A stretch of 64,000 nt of DNA from Leifsonia sp. ALI-44-B (GCF_001984125.1 NZ_MTQL01000006.1:806001-870000), one strand, 5' to 3'; numbered from the stretch's first letter, positions 24,881-34,376 are shown. Notes: a model not told the origin generated them from the letters alone. Numbers and translations are program-made.

Positions 24881-25845
24881 CGGGCGGCGGGGTACGGGTC
24901 TTCGGTTCGGTCGTCGAGCGTCGGGCCACCGTCGGCCGCGAGCCAGGCCTCGATGAGGGCCCGCGCGATCGATGTGCGGCCCGGCAGGAGGAGGCCGGAG
25001 TTCTGGTCGCGCAGTTGGTCGCGCGTGAACCAGCGCAGATCGAGGATCTCTTCGCCGTCCGGACGCAGGGCCGCTGGGTCTGTTCCCGCGGCGACGCGCG
25101 CCTCGAAACCGACCATCAGCGAACGCGGGAAGGGCCACGGCTGCGAACCGAGGTAACGCGGATCGGACACCGTGATGCCCGACTCCTCCTCCACCTCGCG
25201 GATCACGGCCTGCTCGAACGATTCGCCCGCCTCGACGAAGCCCGCGAGCAGCGAATAGCGGTTGTTCTCCCACAGGGCGTTCGAGCCGAGGAGCAAGCGG
25301 TCGTCGTCATCGAGTACGAGCACGATGACGGCCGGGTCGGTGCGCGGGAAGAGTTCGTGGCCATTGTCGCAGCGTCGCGCCCACCCCGAGTGATCGTTGC
25401 GGGTGTCGGCACCGCACTTGGGGCAGAAGGTATAGCCCGCGTGCCAGTTGACGAGCGCCATCGACTCGGTGAGCAGATCGGCGTCTCGCGCCGACAGCGC
25501 GTCACCCGAGGCCCGAAGGTCGAGCCATTCGGCGCCCTCCCGCTCGGGGGCGTCGTCGGGTTCGACGGCCAGGAGCACCGTCGTTCCGGCGGGTGCGTCG
25601 GGGGCATCGTGAAGCGTGTGGCCGAGGTATCCCAAGAGCTGATCGGCGGGGATGTCCGTGCCCGAGACCAGGAGCAACGATGCTCCGCTCGCCAGTGCGC
25701 GTCGCGAACGGATGATGACGACCCGCGTTGCCGGCTCTGCGGCCATGTCGACCAGGGCGTTCTCCGGCAGGCGCGCCGCGTAGTTGCGGTTGATGCCGGT
25801 TCGAGAGAGCGGGAGATCGGTGAGGGACCGAAGAAGAGAACTCAT
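24877..25845 (-). CDS. nudC: NAD(+) diphosphatase / RNA decapping NUDIX hydrolase NudC
   Basis: A 322-residue NUDIX enzyme that hydrolyses NADH to NMNH and AMP and, in other bacteria, removes NAD caps from RNA. The Nudix box is complete in GFVEAGESFEQAVIREVEEESGI, and it is followed by SQPWPFPRSLM, the NudC hallmark. A zinc ribbon precedes it: FCPKCG and RRCDNGH, in which the fourth ligand is probably His in place of the usual Cys. The N-terminal domain is present. The ATG at 25845 is chosen; a TTG two codons upstream is possible, and no ribosome site is clear. The ATGA overlap couples it to uvrD2. Confidence 0.93.
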   Translation of the reverse strand: MSSLLRSLTDLPLSRTGINRNYAARLPENALVDMAAEPATRVVIIRSRRALASGASLLLVSGTDIPADQLLGYLGHTLHDAPDAPAGTTVLLAVEPDDAPEREGAEWLDLRASGDALSARDADLLTESMALVNWHAGYTFCPKCGADTRNDHSGWARRCDNGHELFPRTDPAVIVLVLDDDDRLLLGSNALWENNRYSLLAGFVEAGESFEQAVIREVEEESGITVSDPRYLGSQPWPFPRSLMVGFEARVAAGTDPAALRPDGEEILDLRWFTRDQLRDQNSGLLLPGRTSIARALIEAWLAADGGPTLDDRTEDPYPAAR

Positions 25846-25897
25846 GCACAACCAATCATCCGGGCGTGGCGGGAGGGCCGCCGACCGTTGCTCGACC

Positions 25898-25903
25898 TAA
25901 CCT
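25898..25903 (+). promoter_or_regulatory. -10 box TAACCT of the pseudokinase gene
   Basis: TAACCT is followed by six bases (AGATCC) and the ATG at 25910, predicting a leaderless transcript. Confidence 0.5.
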
Positions 25904-25909
25904 AGATCC

Positions 25910-27259
25910 ATGGCCAGATCCCCTCTCACTCTAGCCGCGTTGGCAACAGCGGCGGTGCCGGACCTCGTGGTGACGGGCAGCGGTCCGCTCGGGCACGGCG
26001 CCGACGGCAACTACGACTCCGCTCTGTTGCGCACGGGCGACGACCGCGACGTCGTGGTGCGGGTTGCCGCCCACCAGCAGGCGCAGACGGAACAGTCCAT
26101 CGAACTTCTCGCTTTGCAGGCGATGACGGCGGGCATCCGCAGCCGTCTGCCCTTCCAGGTTCCGCAGGTGCTCGGCCAGACGCAGGCATCCGGTGCTCGC
26201 GCGGTCGTCTACGACTTCCTCCCGGGTTACAGCGTCGCGGTCGACAAGATCCCCGCGGGTGACGGTGTCGCCACGTCGATGGGTGCTGCACTGGCGGCCA
26301 TCCATTCGTTGCCCGGCGGTTTCGTGGCCGAGGTCGGTTTGCCGCATCTCTCGGCGGCCGAGGCTCGTGACGAGGCCCGCAACGTGATCGAACGCGCGGC
26401 GTCGACGCGACTTCTGCCCGCCGCCGTGCGCACGCGCTGGTCGCAGGCCATCGACGACGACGACCTGTGGCAGTTCCAGCCGACCGTGGTCAACGGCAGC
26501 ATCGACGCAGGTTCGTTCTTGTTCACCGACTACGAGGTCGGCCCGGTCGTGTCCGGTGTCGTCGGTTGGGGTTCGCTGATGGTGGGCGACCCGGCGCGCG
26601 ACTTGCACTGGTTGTCGGCGGCGGGCGAGGCGGGCGAGAGCGTTCTGGCCGCTTATCGCGCCAGCACCACGCGGCATGCCGACGGTCATCTGCGCCAGCG
26701 CTCGTTGTTGCACGCCGAACTCGAGCTCGCTCGCTGGTTGCTGCACGGCGTCGACACGCACGATCAGGATGTCGTGGAAGAGGCGGTTGCGCTGCTCGAC
26801 GGCCTGGTCGAACACGTTCTGAACGACTCGATGAACCCGTTGTCGCACGACACGGGTGAGGTGTTGTCGCAGGAGGATGTCGAGGAGCTGCTGTCGCGCA
26901 CTCCCCCGGCCTCGTCGCAGGCGCACCAGGGTTTCTCGTTGGAGACTGATAGCTACGAGAACTTCGATCTGGATGCGCTCGAATACGGCGATGGGCGCAG
27001 CTCGAACCGCCGCTCGGCCGGCGACTCGACCGAGGATGATTCGGACGCCGCGGGTTCTACCGGCGGCACGGACGCGCACGCCTCGGATGGTGACGAAGAG
27101 CCGGCAGACCCGTTCGCCGACGCCGACGATGAGTCCGCCGATTCCTCTCGTGCCGAGCGCGACGCTCGCACTCTTCTCGCTTCCCGTGACCACACCGAGA
27201 CGGGCCCCGTCGAGACCGTTCGCGACGCCGAACACGATGCGGGCTCCGACCGCCGCTGA
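25910..27259 (+). CDS. Aminoglycoside-phosphotransferase-fold protein, predicted pseudokinase
   Basis: The 449-residue protein has the APH/macrolide kinase layout: an N-lobe (DVVVRVAAHQQAQTEQSIELL), a hinge (ARAVVYDFLPGYSV), SMGAALAAIHSLP, and C-lobe elements. The catalytic loop, normally HGDLHPGN, reads VNGSIDAGSFLF (194-205): the His is Asn195 and the catalytic Asp is Ser197. The Mg-binding IDW/IDF reads VVGW, with Gly219 replacing Asp, although the following GDPARDLHWL is kept. Phosphotransfer by the usual mechanism is therefore not expected. Residues after about 340 form a long acidic Ser/Asp/Glu-rich tail. It lies divergent from nudC-uvrD2 and convergent with adnB. Resistance should not be inferred from the family name. 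Confidence 0.8.
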   Translation: MARSPLTLAALATAAVPDLVVTGSGPLGHGADGNYDSALLRTGDDRDVVVRVAAHQQAQTEQSIELLALQAMTAGIRSRLPFQVPQVLGQTQASGARAVVYDFLPGYSVAVDKIPAGDGVATSMGAALAAIHSLPGGFVAEVGLPHLSAAEARDEARNVIERAASTRLLPAAVRTRWSQAIDDDDLWQFQPTVVNGSIDAGSFLFTDYEVGPVVSGVVGWGSLMVGDPARDLHWLSAAGEAGESVLAAYRASTTRHADGHLRQRSLLHAELELARWLLHGVDTHDQDVVEEAVALLDGLVEHVLNDSMNPLSHDTGEVLSQEDVEELLSRTPPASSQAHQGFSLETDSYENFDLDALEYGDGRSSNRRSAGDSTEDDSDAAGSTGGTDAHASDGDEEPADPFADADDESADSSRAERDARTLLASRDHTETGPVETVRDAEHDAGSDRR

Positions 27260-27300
27260 CAGCGCATCGCATCGCTGCAGTACCGAACGCCGCTTGACGG

Positions 27301-27328
27301 TGGTCGGTGGTCGGTGGTCGGTGGTCGG
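27301..27328. repeat. Four heptamer repeats TGGTCGG
   Basis: Four perfect head-to-tail copies lie in the 178-base gap between the convergent pseudokinase and adnB genes. Confidence 0.9.
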
Positions 27329-27388
27329 GAGTTGACTGTCACGCCAGCATGCCGTGGCCACGCCGGTGGGGGCTTACCGCGGCTGTGC

Positions 27389-27410
27389 GTGCCCGGTATC
27401 ACCCGGGCAC
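27389..27410. terminator. Hairpin between the convergent pseudokinase and adnB genes
   Basis: GTGCCCGG pairs with CCGGGCAC over a 6-base loop, 27 bases beyond the adnB stop. No T-run follows, so the terminator call is tentative. Confidence 0.45.
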
Positions 27411-27437
27411 TCAGCGGCTAGCGGGCACGCGTCGGCG

Positions 27438-30400
27438 TTACGCCCGTGACACGGCTTCGGTCCAGCGCCTCACGAGTTCCTCCTCGGAGTACAGCGTGCG
27501 CGGCCTGATGACGATGTCCTCGGCGACGTAGTAGAACACGGCGTCGATGTCCTCGGCCGGGATTCCTTTCCAACGCGCGTAGGCCACGCGGTACAGAGCG
27601 AGCTGATACTGCCGCTCCTCGAGTTCATCGTCGCCCCGGGGGCTGCGGCCGGTTTTCCAGTCGACGATCTGGTAGCGGCCATCCGTTTCGTACACGGCAT
27701 CCAGTTTGCAGATGAGCACCTGCCCGGCGAGGGTGACATCGATCTCGATTTCAACGTCCACCGGTTTCCTCTCGGCCCATTCGGATGCCTCGAAGGTCGC
27801 CTGCAGGGCGCGCAATGCGTCGAGCTCGGCCCCTTCGACGGGATACTGGGTGGCGGTCAGATCGTCGCCGTCGAGTTCGAGCACCGTGGCGTCGAGCACG
27901 TCGCCGGTTCCGGTCATGCCGGAACGTTGCTCGACCCAGGAGTGGAAGAGGGTTCCGAGGCGCGTCTGACGGTAGGGCTTCTCGGGCAGAGGTCGCCTGA
28001 GGCGCGTCGCTACCTCGGCGGGGTCGCTGACGAAGTCCTTGAACCGTGAGGCGGGCACGCGCGCGGGCAGGGAGACGCGCTGGTCGCCGGTTCGCCGGTC
28101 CTCGCGCTCGGCAAGGAGGAGGGCGATATCGGCGTCCCAGCGGGTGGAACGCTCGGGGTCGGCCTCACGCACGGCGCCCGCCGCCGCGATCACCCGTTCA
28201 CGGCGGGGCCCCAGGGGGTCGAGCGGCCAGTCGACGCGGTGTTGGATGCCGGCGAGCGGGTTCTCCTCGAATTCGCTGTGCGCAGGCAGCCGGTCGCCCG
28301 CCGCGCCGCGCAGCCGTTCGAGCGCTTCTTCCGTTTCGCTCAGGTAGGTGCTGGCTTCGCGGGGTTTGCTCTGGGTCGCCCAGAATGAACCGCCGAGGTG
28401 CAGGGCATCCCGCGCCCTCGTGATAGCGACGTAAGCGAGACGACGCTGTTCCTCCGAGTTGCGTTGCTCGAGCTCTTCGCCGAACCGCGTGTACGCCTCG
28501 TCGAATTCGAGGTGCGTCTCGGCGCTGCGCCACTGCAGCTCGGGCAGCACGTCGCGGTCGCCACGGAAGTCGAAGGGCAGCTCGCCGAAGGCGGTCCACC
28601 CACGTTTGCTGCGCAGCTTTCCCGGCATCTCGTCGGCGACAAGGCGCGGAACGGCAACGCTGTCCCATTCGAGGCCCTTCGACCCGTGGATGGTGAGGAT
28701 CTGAACCGTTCCGGGCTCGGGTTCGTCGCTGCGGGGCGCGAGCTTTTCCCGCTTCTCGGCTTCGTCGAGCCAGGCGAGGAAGGGCCCGAGTGTTCCGGAC
28801 TCGTCGACGGCGAGGTAGGACTCCACTTGCTCGACGAATGCGTCGAGGCTGGCCTGTCCGAGTGTTGCGGTCTCGTTGGCCGCGATCTCGATGTCGAGCA
28901 GGAGCTCTTGAACGACGAGCGAGACGAGGTCGAGCAGGTCGAGGCCGCCGCGCCGACGGATCCCGGCGAGTTGTGTCGCAGCGGCCCGCATGCGGCGTCG
29001 ACCTTCGGCGGTGATACCGGCGAGGGCGCGGTGGGTGTCGGGCGCTTCGATGAGGAAGTCGATGGCTTCGACGAGCGAACGCGCGTCATCCGGGTTGGTC
29101 GATTGGCGCAGCGCCTCTCGCGTGCTGTCGTCGAGCAGGGCGTATCCCGTGTCGCGGTCGCTCAACCACGCGGCGAGGCGGTTGAGCGCGGCGATGTCGC
29201 GCGGGCCGATCTGCCAGCGCGCGCCCGTGAGCAGCCTGATCAGTTCGGAACCGGCGGTCGGGTCGTGCAGCACGCGCAGCGCCGCGACGAGGTCGACGAT
29301 GACGGGCTGCTCGAGCAACCCGGCGAGCCCCAGCACGTGATAGGGAACGTCGGCGGCATCGAGGGCGTCGGTGAACGGCGCGATGTTCTTGACCGATCGG
29401 CACAGCAGGGCTGCCGTGCGCTGTTTTCCCGACGCCGTCGGCCGGCGCAGTTCGCGGTGGAACCATTCGGCCACCTCGCGCGCCTCGTCGTCGATCGTTT
29501 CGGTGAACGACACGTCGACGCGCCCGTCCGCCGCGGCCGGGCTCGCCCGCAGTTCGGAGACGGGCACGGTCGGCAGCACGGGCAGACGGCCGGCGACGGC
29601 GTTGGCGGCCGCCAGGATCTCGTGCGCATTACGCCAGCTCGTCGACAGAGAGTAGGTGGCCGAGGGACTGGCGGGGGCGAAGTCGGCCAGATAGCGGGCG
29701 AGGTTCGAGGCGCTCGCGCCGCGCCATCCGTAGATCGACTGGTTGGGGTCACCAACCGCCATGACGGGATGGTCGGCGAAAAGCCCCGAGAGCAGATCGG
29801 TTTGCACGACCGATGTGTCCTGATATTCATCGAGGATGACGACGCGGAAACGTGAGCGGTAGTCCTCGCGCGCCCGCGGCACGCGCCGGCAGATCTCGAG
29901 GGCCAGCGCAACCTGGTCGCTGAACTCCACGAATCCGCGGCGGCGCTTCTCCCGCGCGAAGTCGTCGGCGAGCGCGAGCAACACAGGCAGCGCGCTGAGG
30001 TCGCGCACGGTGTCGACGACCATCTTCGAGGGTGTGCGTTTGCGTGACCCCCACGGCATCGCTTCGAGCTGAACGACGCGCTCGACCATGCGCAGGATGT
30101 CGTCGCCGCGGTCGGCGGCATCATTGTCGCTGAGCGAACGGCTGAGCCAGACGACCGCCGAGGTGATCTGGTCGATACTCTTGTCGAGGGTCACGAGTCG
30201 GTCGTCGTCGCTGCGGATGACGATGTCGCGCGCGAGTCGCCAGGCAGAGGCATCCGTGATGACGGTCGATTCGGGTTCACGCCCGATGGAGCGCCCGTAT
30301 TCGCGGAAGATGCCGCTGGCGAAGGCGTTGTAGGTGGACACCGTCGGCGCCTCGAGGATGTCTCGACTGCCAGCCTCGATGACGCGCCCGAGCTGTTCGA

Positions 30401-30704
30401 TGCGCTTGAGGATGCGTTCCTGCAACTCGCCCGCGGCTTTGCGCGTGAAGGTGAGCCCGAGGATCTGTGGCACCTCGACCAACCGGTTGGCGAGCAACCA
30501 GACGATGCGGTTGGCCATGGTCTCGGTCTTGCCGCTGCCCGCTCCGGCCACGACCATGGCGGGTTGGAGCGGCGCCTCGATCACGAGGATCTGTTCGTCG
30601 GTGGGCCGCGGCAGCTCGAGCATCTCGGCGATCTCGACGGCCGAGTAGCCGCGGGGGCTGGTCTCCGCGGCCTCGCCGGCGCGTTCGTCGATCAGGGTGC
30701 TCAT
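27438..30704 (-). CDS. adnB: AdnB subunit of the AdnAB helicase-nuclease
   Basis: AdnB (1088 residues) is the leading motor and a nuclease of the actinobacterial double-strand break resection machine. The SF1 helicase motifs are Walker A AGAGSGKT (53-60), TFTRKAAGEL, VVILDEYQDTSVVQ (II), GDPNQSIYGWRGAS (III), LSTSWRNAHEIL (IV), IHGSKGLEWDSV (V) and YVAITRARDAL (VI). The RecB-type nuclease module is at the C-terminus: RLGTLFHSWVEQ, then YQIVDWKTGRSPRGDDELEE with the metal-binding Asp and catalytic Lys, and QLALYRVAYARW. Length matches mycobacterial AdnB. The ATG overlaps the adnA stop (ATGA). Large open stretches upstream in the same frame belong to adnA read in another frame. Confidence 0.93.
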   Translation of the reverse strand: MSTLIDERAGEAAETSPRGYSAVEIAEMLELPRPTDEQILVIEAPLQPAMVVAGAGSGKTETMANRIVWLLANRLVEVPQILGLTFTRKAAGELQERILKRIEQLGRVIEAGSRDILEAPTVSTYNAFASGIFREYGRSIGREPESTVITDASAWRLARDIVIRSDDDRLVTLDKSIDQITSAVVWLSRSLSDNDAADRGDDILRMVERVVQLEAMPWGSRKRTPSKMVVDTVRDLSALPVLLALADDFAREKRRRGFVEFSDQVALALEICRRVPRAREDYRSRFRVVILDEYQDTSVVQTDLLSGLFADHPVMAVGDPNQSIYGWRGASASNLARYLADFAPASPSATYSLSTSWRNAHEILAAANAVAGRLPVLPTVPVSELRASPAAADGRVDVSFTETIDDEAREVAEWFHRELRRPTASGKQRTAALLCRSVKNIAPFTDALDAADVPYHVLGLAGLLEQPVIVDLVAALRVLHDPTAGSELIRLLTGARWQIGPRDIAALNRLAAWLSDRDTGYALLDDSTREALRQSTNPDDARSLVEAIDFLIEAPDTHRALAGITAEGRRRMRAAATQLAGIRRRGGLDLLDLVSLVVQELLLDIEIAANETATLGQASLDAFVEQVESYLAVDESGTLGPFLAWLDEAEKREKLAPRSDEPEPGTVQILTIHGSKGLEWDSVAVPRLVADEMPGKLRSKRGWTAFGELPFDFRGDRDVLPELQWRSAETHLEFDEAYTRFGEELEQRNSEEQRRLAYVAITRARDALHLGGSFWATQSKPREASTYLSETEEALERLRGAAGDRLPAHSEFEENPLAGIQHRVDWPLDPLGPRRERVIAAAGAVREADPERSTRWDADIALLLAEREDRRTGDQRVSLPARVPASRFKDFVSDPAEVATRLRRPLPEKPYRQTRLGTLFHSWVEQRSGMTGTGDVLDATVLELDGDDLTATQYPVEGAELDALRALQATFEASEWAERKPVDVEIEIDVTLAGQVLICKLDAVYETDGRYQIVDWKTGRSPRGDDELEERQYQLALYRVAYARWKGIPAEDIDAVFYYVAEDIVIRPRTLYSEEELVRRWTEAVSRA

Positions 30705-33700
30705 GCCGACACCGCCCCGACCAGGTGGATGCGGTAGACGAATCCGGCTTTCGGGTCGCGTTCGTCGAGGTCGCTGACTCCCGGGAAAACCGCGGCGGCC
30801 ATGCCGTGTCCGGAGCCGAGCACACGCGTCTCGAAGCCGGCCAGCTCCTCGTCGGTCAGCGGCTTCTGCGTGAGCAACCGATAGGACTTGCCGCGCACAC
30901 CCTTCGACACGTAGAGCAGGGCTCCCCCGGCCGACACCTCGGTGCCTTCGACACCGGGGATGGCGCCGCGGCGCCCGGCGAGTTGGTATCCCCCGAGCTG
31001 CGCGTTCTGATCGACGCTCGGCTGGCTGGGGGCGTTGCGCCCGGTCTTCAGGTCGACGATGACGATCTCTCCTTCGGCTGTGCGTTCGACGCGGTCGATC
31101 TTGCCGCTCAGCGTGACCTGATCGATGGTCACCTCGAACGCTCCCTCGGCGTTGACGAGGGTCGCTCCGCTGCGCAGGAAATCGGTGAGGTATTCGGAGA
31201 GCCCGTGCACGAGCGTGTCCACGGCCCGCCGTTGGCGCTCGGCGATCCACGGCGCCTCGAAGGTCAGCTCAGACCATCTGTCGTCCACGTGCTCCCACAG
31301 CTTCTCGGGCGTGACATCGGCGAGCTCGCGGGCATCGGCGGTGTTCTCGAGCGCGCCGTGCACGATCGTGCCGACGTTCGCGGCGATCCCCGACGGCATC
31401 GCGGCCATCTTGTCGATGAACCAGGCCAGCGGCGTCTTCTCGAAGGTTTCCATCTGCGAGGGCGACACGCGCACGCGGGCCTCCTCGTCGGTGAGGTCGA
31501 TCAGCGGGTCGGTCGTCGTCGGCTCGCTCAGCCCGTACCACTCGTCCGGCGCCGCCCCGGGCACTCCCGCCGCAGCGAGGCGCGCGAGCGCGGCTGCCGC
31601 GTCGGCAGCGCCAGTAGCTGTGTCGGCAACGCCGGCAACTCCATCCGCGTTCGCTTCCACGTCAGCGAGATCACCGCGTGCGTCAGTCTCGCGGGTGGGC
31701 GCGGCGACCTCGCGCCGCAGGTGCCCCACCAAACCGCGCAGCGTCAGCGGATGCTCGGGGGCACCCGTTTCGGCGGGCGGCACGCTCGGGAACCGCAAGA
31801 AAGGTGACGGGTGTTCATCTTCGCTGTCGACGGCGGCCAATACGACGAGGCTGCGAGCGCGCGACACCGCCAGCTCGAACAGCCGCAACTCGTCGGACAG
31901 CACGGATGCCCGTGCGTCGAGTTCTTCGACCGGCAACCCGGCGACGCGCTGGGTGAATTCCTGCGGGTACAGCAGCGTTCCGCGCACGCGGGGGTTCGGC
32001 CACACACCGTCTTGCATGCCGGCCACGACCACCACGTCGACCTCGGCCCCGACGACGGTGTTGGGCGTGCCGAGCCAGACGGCCTCGCCCGCCGACGTGG
32101 GGGTCAGGCTGTCTTCGCGAATCGTGGCGCTGCGGGCTTCGACGATGAAGTTGGATGCCGGAGCCCCCGGTGCGCGCTCGACGAACCGTTTCGCCGCCGT
32201 AAACAGGGCCATGACGCCGTCGAGTTGGCGATTGGCTTCATCGGCGGCCAGCCCGTGCCCCAGGGCGGCGGAAGCCCACGGTGCCGCGAGTCCGCTGCGG
32301 TCCCACAGATGCCACAGCACCTCTTCGATGCTGCCGCCGTCGCCGGCCAGGCGCGTCGCCTCAGCCAGCGTCGTGGCGAATCGGTGCGCGCGGCGGGCGA
32401 GCGTCGAATCGACGCTCGCGAACCCCACCCCGGTGAGCAGGGCCTCGTAGAGCAATTGCGTGCCCTGCTTGGCTCCTCCCCCCGCCAATTCTTCGTGCCG
32501 CAACGCCAGCCGCAGCCGCCGGAGCGCCATGCGGTCGAGCCCCGAGAGAGGCCCCGTGAGCAGGTCGACGGCCGATGCTTCGGTGAGAGGCTCGGCGCCG
32601 ACCGCGACGGCCGCAGCCGTGAGAAGGTGACCCGCGGCGTGATGATCTTGCACGGTGCGCGACCCGACCGAACCGCGCGTCGGCACATCGGACAGCGCCA
32701 GGGAGCGTTCGAGCGGTGCCAGGAGCGACCCCGAACGCACGACGACGGCCATCTTCGACCACGGAACCCCGTGCAACAGGTGCTGCTCGCGCAACACGCG
32801 CCCGATGCGACGGTGCAGCCGAGCGGGTGTGTTCTCGCAGACATACCGGATGCCAGACCCTTCACCGGCCTGAGTATCAGCATCAACATCAACCTCAGCA
32901 TCAACATCGGCATCGCCATCGGCATCGGCCGAACCGCCGACACGCCCGCCGCGATCATCCGACGGCGAAGCCGCCTCGGCCTTTCGGTGCGCGACGACAC
33001 CGGACGCGCCGATGCGCTGCGAGATCTCGCTCACTAGCCCGCGCACCTCGTCGCCGTGTCGGTGCACGGTGTCGAGCGTGAGGGTCTGGGCGTCGACGCC
33101 CAGACGCGACCCGAACTCGGCGAGCGCCAACGGATCGGACCCACGGAACGTGGCCGCCGCGACATCCGGATCGCCGAAACCCACGACCGTGACGCCGCGC
33201 CCGGCCAGGGCACGCAGGAACTCGAGCGTGGCTGCGCCCTGTTCTTGCACGTCGTCGACCAGGAGGAGCTCGAGCGCGCCGAGCGGCACACCATCGACAA
33301 TCGATCGGGTGGCCTCGGAAATCAGCTCGGCCGAGTCGAGATAGGGGGTGGGAAAGCTGTCGATCACGGCCTCGTAGTCGACCATGAAGTCGGCGGCAGC
33401 AACCCACTCGGCCCGGTCGTATCGCTCGCCCGCCGTGCGCAGGTCGCCGGGGCGCAGACCGGCCTCGGTGACGCGCATCATGAGCTCGCGCAGCTCGGTG
33501 CGGAAACCGGCGAGCGCGCGCACCTCGCCGTCGATCTGCTCGGGCCAGCGCGGCCCGCCCGTGACACCGGCCTCGCCCGCGAGCAGCTCGCTGATGATGC
33601 TGTCTTGTTCGGCGCCCGTGAGCAACCGGGGCGCAGGCTCGTCGCGCAACGTGGCCTGGGACTGCACGATGCTGAACGCCACCGAGGTGACGGTGCGCGC

Positions 33701-34033
33701 GAGGGGGCCGTTGGTGGGCCGGTCGACCCGCAGGGCGAGCCTGTCGCGCAACCGGTTGGCCGCCAGGCGGCTGGGTGCGAGAACGAGCAGCGCGCTCGGA
33801 TCGAGGCCCAGCCGGTGCACCCGGTCGACGGCGAACTGCACGAGCGTCGTCGTCTTGCCGCTGCCGGGAGCGCCGATAACGATGGCGGAGTCGCGGAGGC
33901 CCAACTCGAGCACGCCCCACTGCGACTCGTCCAGGGCAGGCTCGACGTCTGACGCGCCCGCCCGTTCGCCTGCCACCACGGGCGCAAATCCTCGTATTGC
34001 CACGTCTGCAACGCTATCGCCCACCACCGACAT
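30701..34033 (-). CDS. adnA: AdnA subunit of the AdnAB helicase-nuclease
   Basis: AdnA (1110 residues) partners AdnB. The helicase-like half has Walker A IGAPGSGKTTTLVQF, APSRLAANRLRDRL, LLLVDDVQEQGAATLEF as the Walker B region, and VSRARSLVVLAAV as motif VI. The nuclease half is intact: PSGIAANVGTIVHGALENT and EIVIVDLKTGRNAPSQPSVDQNAQLGGYQL. A strongly acidic insertion of alternating Asp/Ala/Val (ADADGDADVDAEVDVDADT) lies around 32870-32935, and an Ala/Asp-rich stretch around 31560-31680; both look like additions to the family core. The ATG at 34033 has no clear ribosome site; a GTG 28 bases downstream (34005) is an alternative. It is the first gene of the adnA-adnB operon. Confidence 0.92.
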   Translation of the reverse strand: MSVVGDSVADVAIRGFAPVVAGERAGASDVEPALDESQWGVLELGLRDSAIVIGAPGSGKTTTLVQFAVDRVHRLGLDPSALLVLAPSRLAANRLRDRLALRVDRPTNGPLARTVTSVAFSIVQSQATLRDEPAPRLLTGAEQDSIISELLAGEAGVTGGPRWPEQIDGEVRALAGFRTELRELMMRVTEAGLRPGDLRTAGERYDRAEWVAAADFMVDYEAVIDSFPTPYLDSAELISEATRSIVDGVPLGALELLLVDDVQEQGAATLEFLRALAGRGVTVVGFGDPDVAAATFRGSDPLALAEFGSRLGVDAQTLTLDTVHRHGDEVRGLVSEISQRIGASGVVAHRKAEAASPSDDRGGRVGGSADADGDADVDAEVDVDADTQAGEGSGIRYVCENTPARLHRRIGRVLREQHLLHGVPWSKMAVVVRSGSLLAPLERSLALSDVPTRGSVGSRTVQDHHAAGHLLTAAAVAVGAEPLTEASAVDLLTGPLSGLDRMALRRLRLALRHEELAGGGAKQGTQLLYEALLTGVGFASVDSTLARRAHRFATTLAEATRLAGDGGSIEEVLWHLWDRSGLAAPWASAALGHGLAADEANRQLDGVMALFTAAKRFVERAPGAPASNFIVEARSATIREDSLTPTSAGEAVWLGTPNTVVGAEVDVVVVAGMQDGVWPNPRVRGTLLYPQEFTQRVAGLPVEELDARASVLSDELRLFELAVSRARSLVVLAAVDSEDEHPSPFLRFPSVPPAETGAPEHPLTLRGLVGHLRREVAAPTRETDARGDLADVEANADGVAGVADTATGAADAAAALARLAAAGVPGAAPDEWYGLSEPTTTDPLIDLTDEEARVRVSPSQMETFEKTPLAWFIDKMAAMPSGIAANVGTIVHGALENTADARELADVTPEKLWEHVDDRWSELTFEAPWIAERQRRAVDTLVHGLSEYLTDFLRSGATLVNAEGAFEVTIDQVTLSGKIDRVERTAEGEIVIVDLKTGRNAPSQPSVDQNAQLGGYQLAGRRGAIPGVEGTEVSAGGALLYVSKGVRGKSYRLLTQKPLTDEELAGFETRVLGSGHGMAAAVFPGVSDLDERDPKAGFVYRIHLVGAVSA

Positions 34034-34146
34034 CGCTGGGGCGCCGCTCGGCCCCGCGCGTGTTCGCTGTCGGCGAGTGCCGGGGGTGCATCCGGCCGCC
34101 GGTGGTGCCGTAATCTGGGCAGGTAGGCAATCGAAAGGCTCATCCT

Positions 34147-34371
34147 GTGGAAATCCGTATCGGTATCACCAACAGCCCCCGCGAAATCAGCTTCGAGACG
34201 ACGCAGTCCGCGTCTGACGTGCAGGATGTCATCGCCCAGGCTCTCGAAGCCGGCAAGGCGTTCTTCTCCCTGACCGACAGCAAGGGCAAGGTCTACCTCG
34301 TCCCCACCGTCAACCTCGGCTACGTCGAGATCGGTTCGGAAGAGTCCCGCCGCATCGGCTTCGTCGGCTAG
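34147..34371 (+). CDS. DUF3107 family small protein
   Basis: A 74-residue protein beginning MEIRIGITNSPREISFETTQSASDV, matching DUF3107 (TB9.4, Rv3208A in M. tuberculosis). These are small beta-rich proteins of unknown role conserved between adnA and rhlE. The start is a GTG with GAAAGG nine bases ahead; TAATCT near 34111 is a plausible -10. A small membrane protein gene starts five bases after its stop. Confidence 0.92.
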   Translation: MEIRIGITNSPREISFETTQSASDVQDVIAQALEAGKAFFSLTDSKGKVYLVPTVNLGYVEIGSEESRRIGFVG

Positions 34372-34376
34372 TCAGC

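Noticed and set aside
25910-27259. Macrolide or aminoglycoside resistance gene
   Set aside because: The catalytic Asp and the metal-binding Asp are both replaced, so phosphotransfer is not expected.
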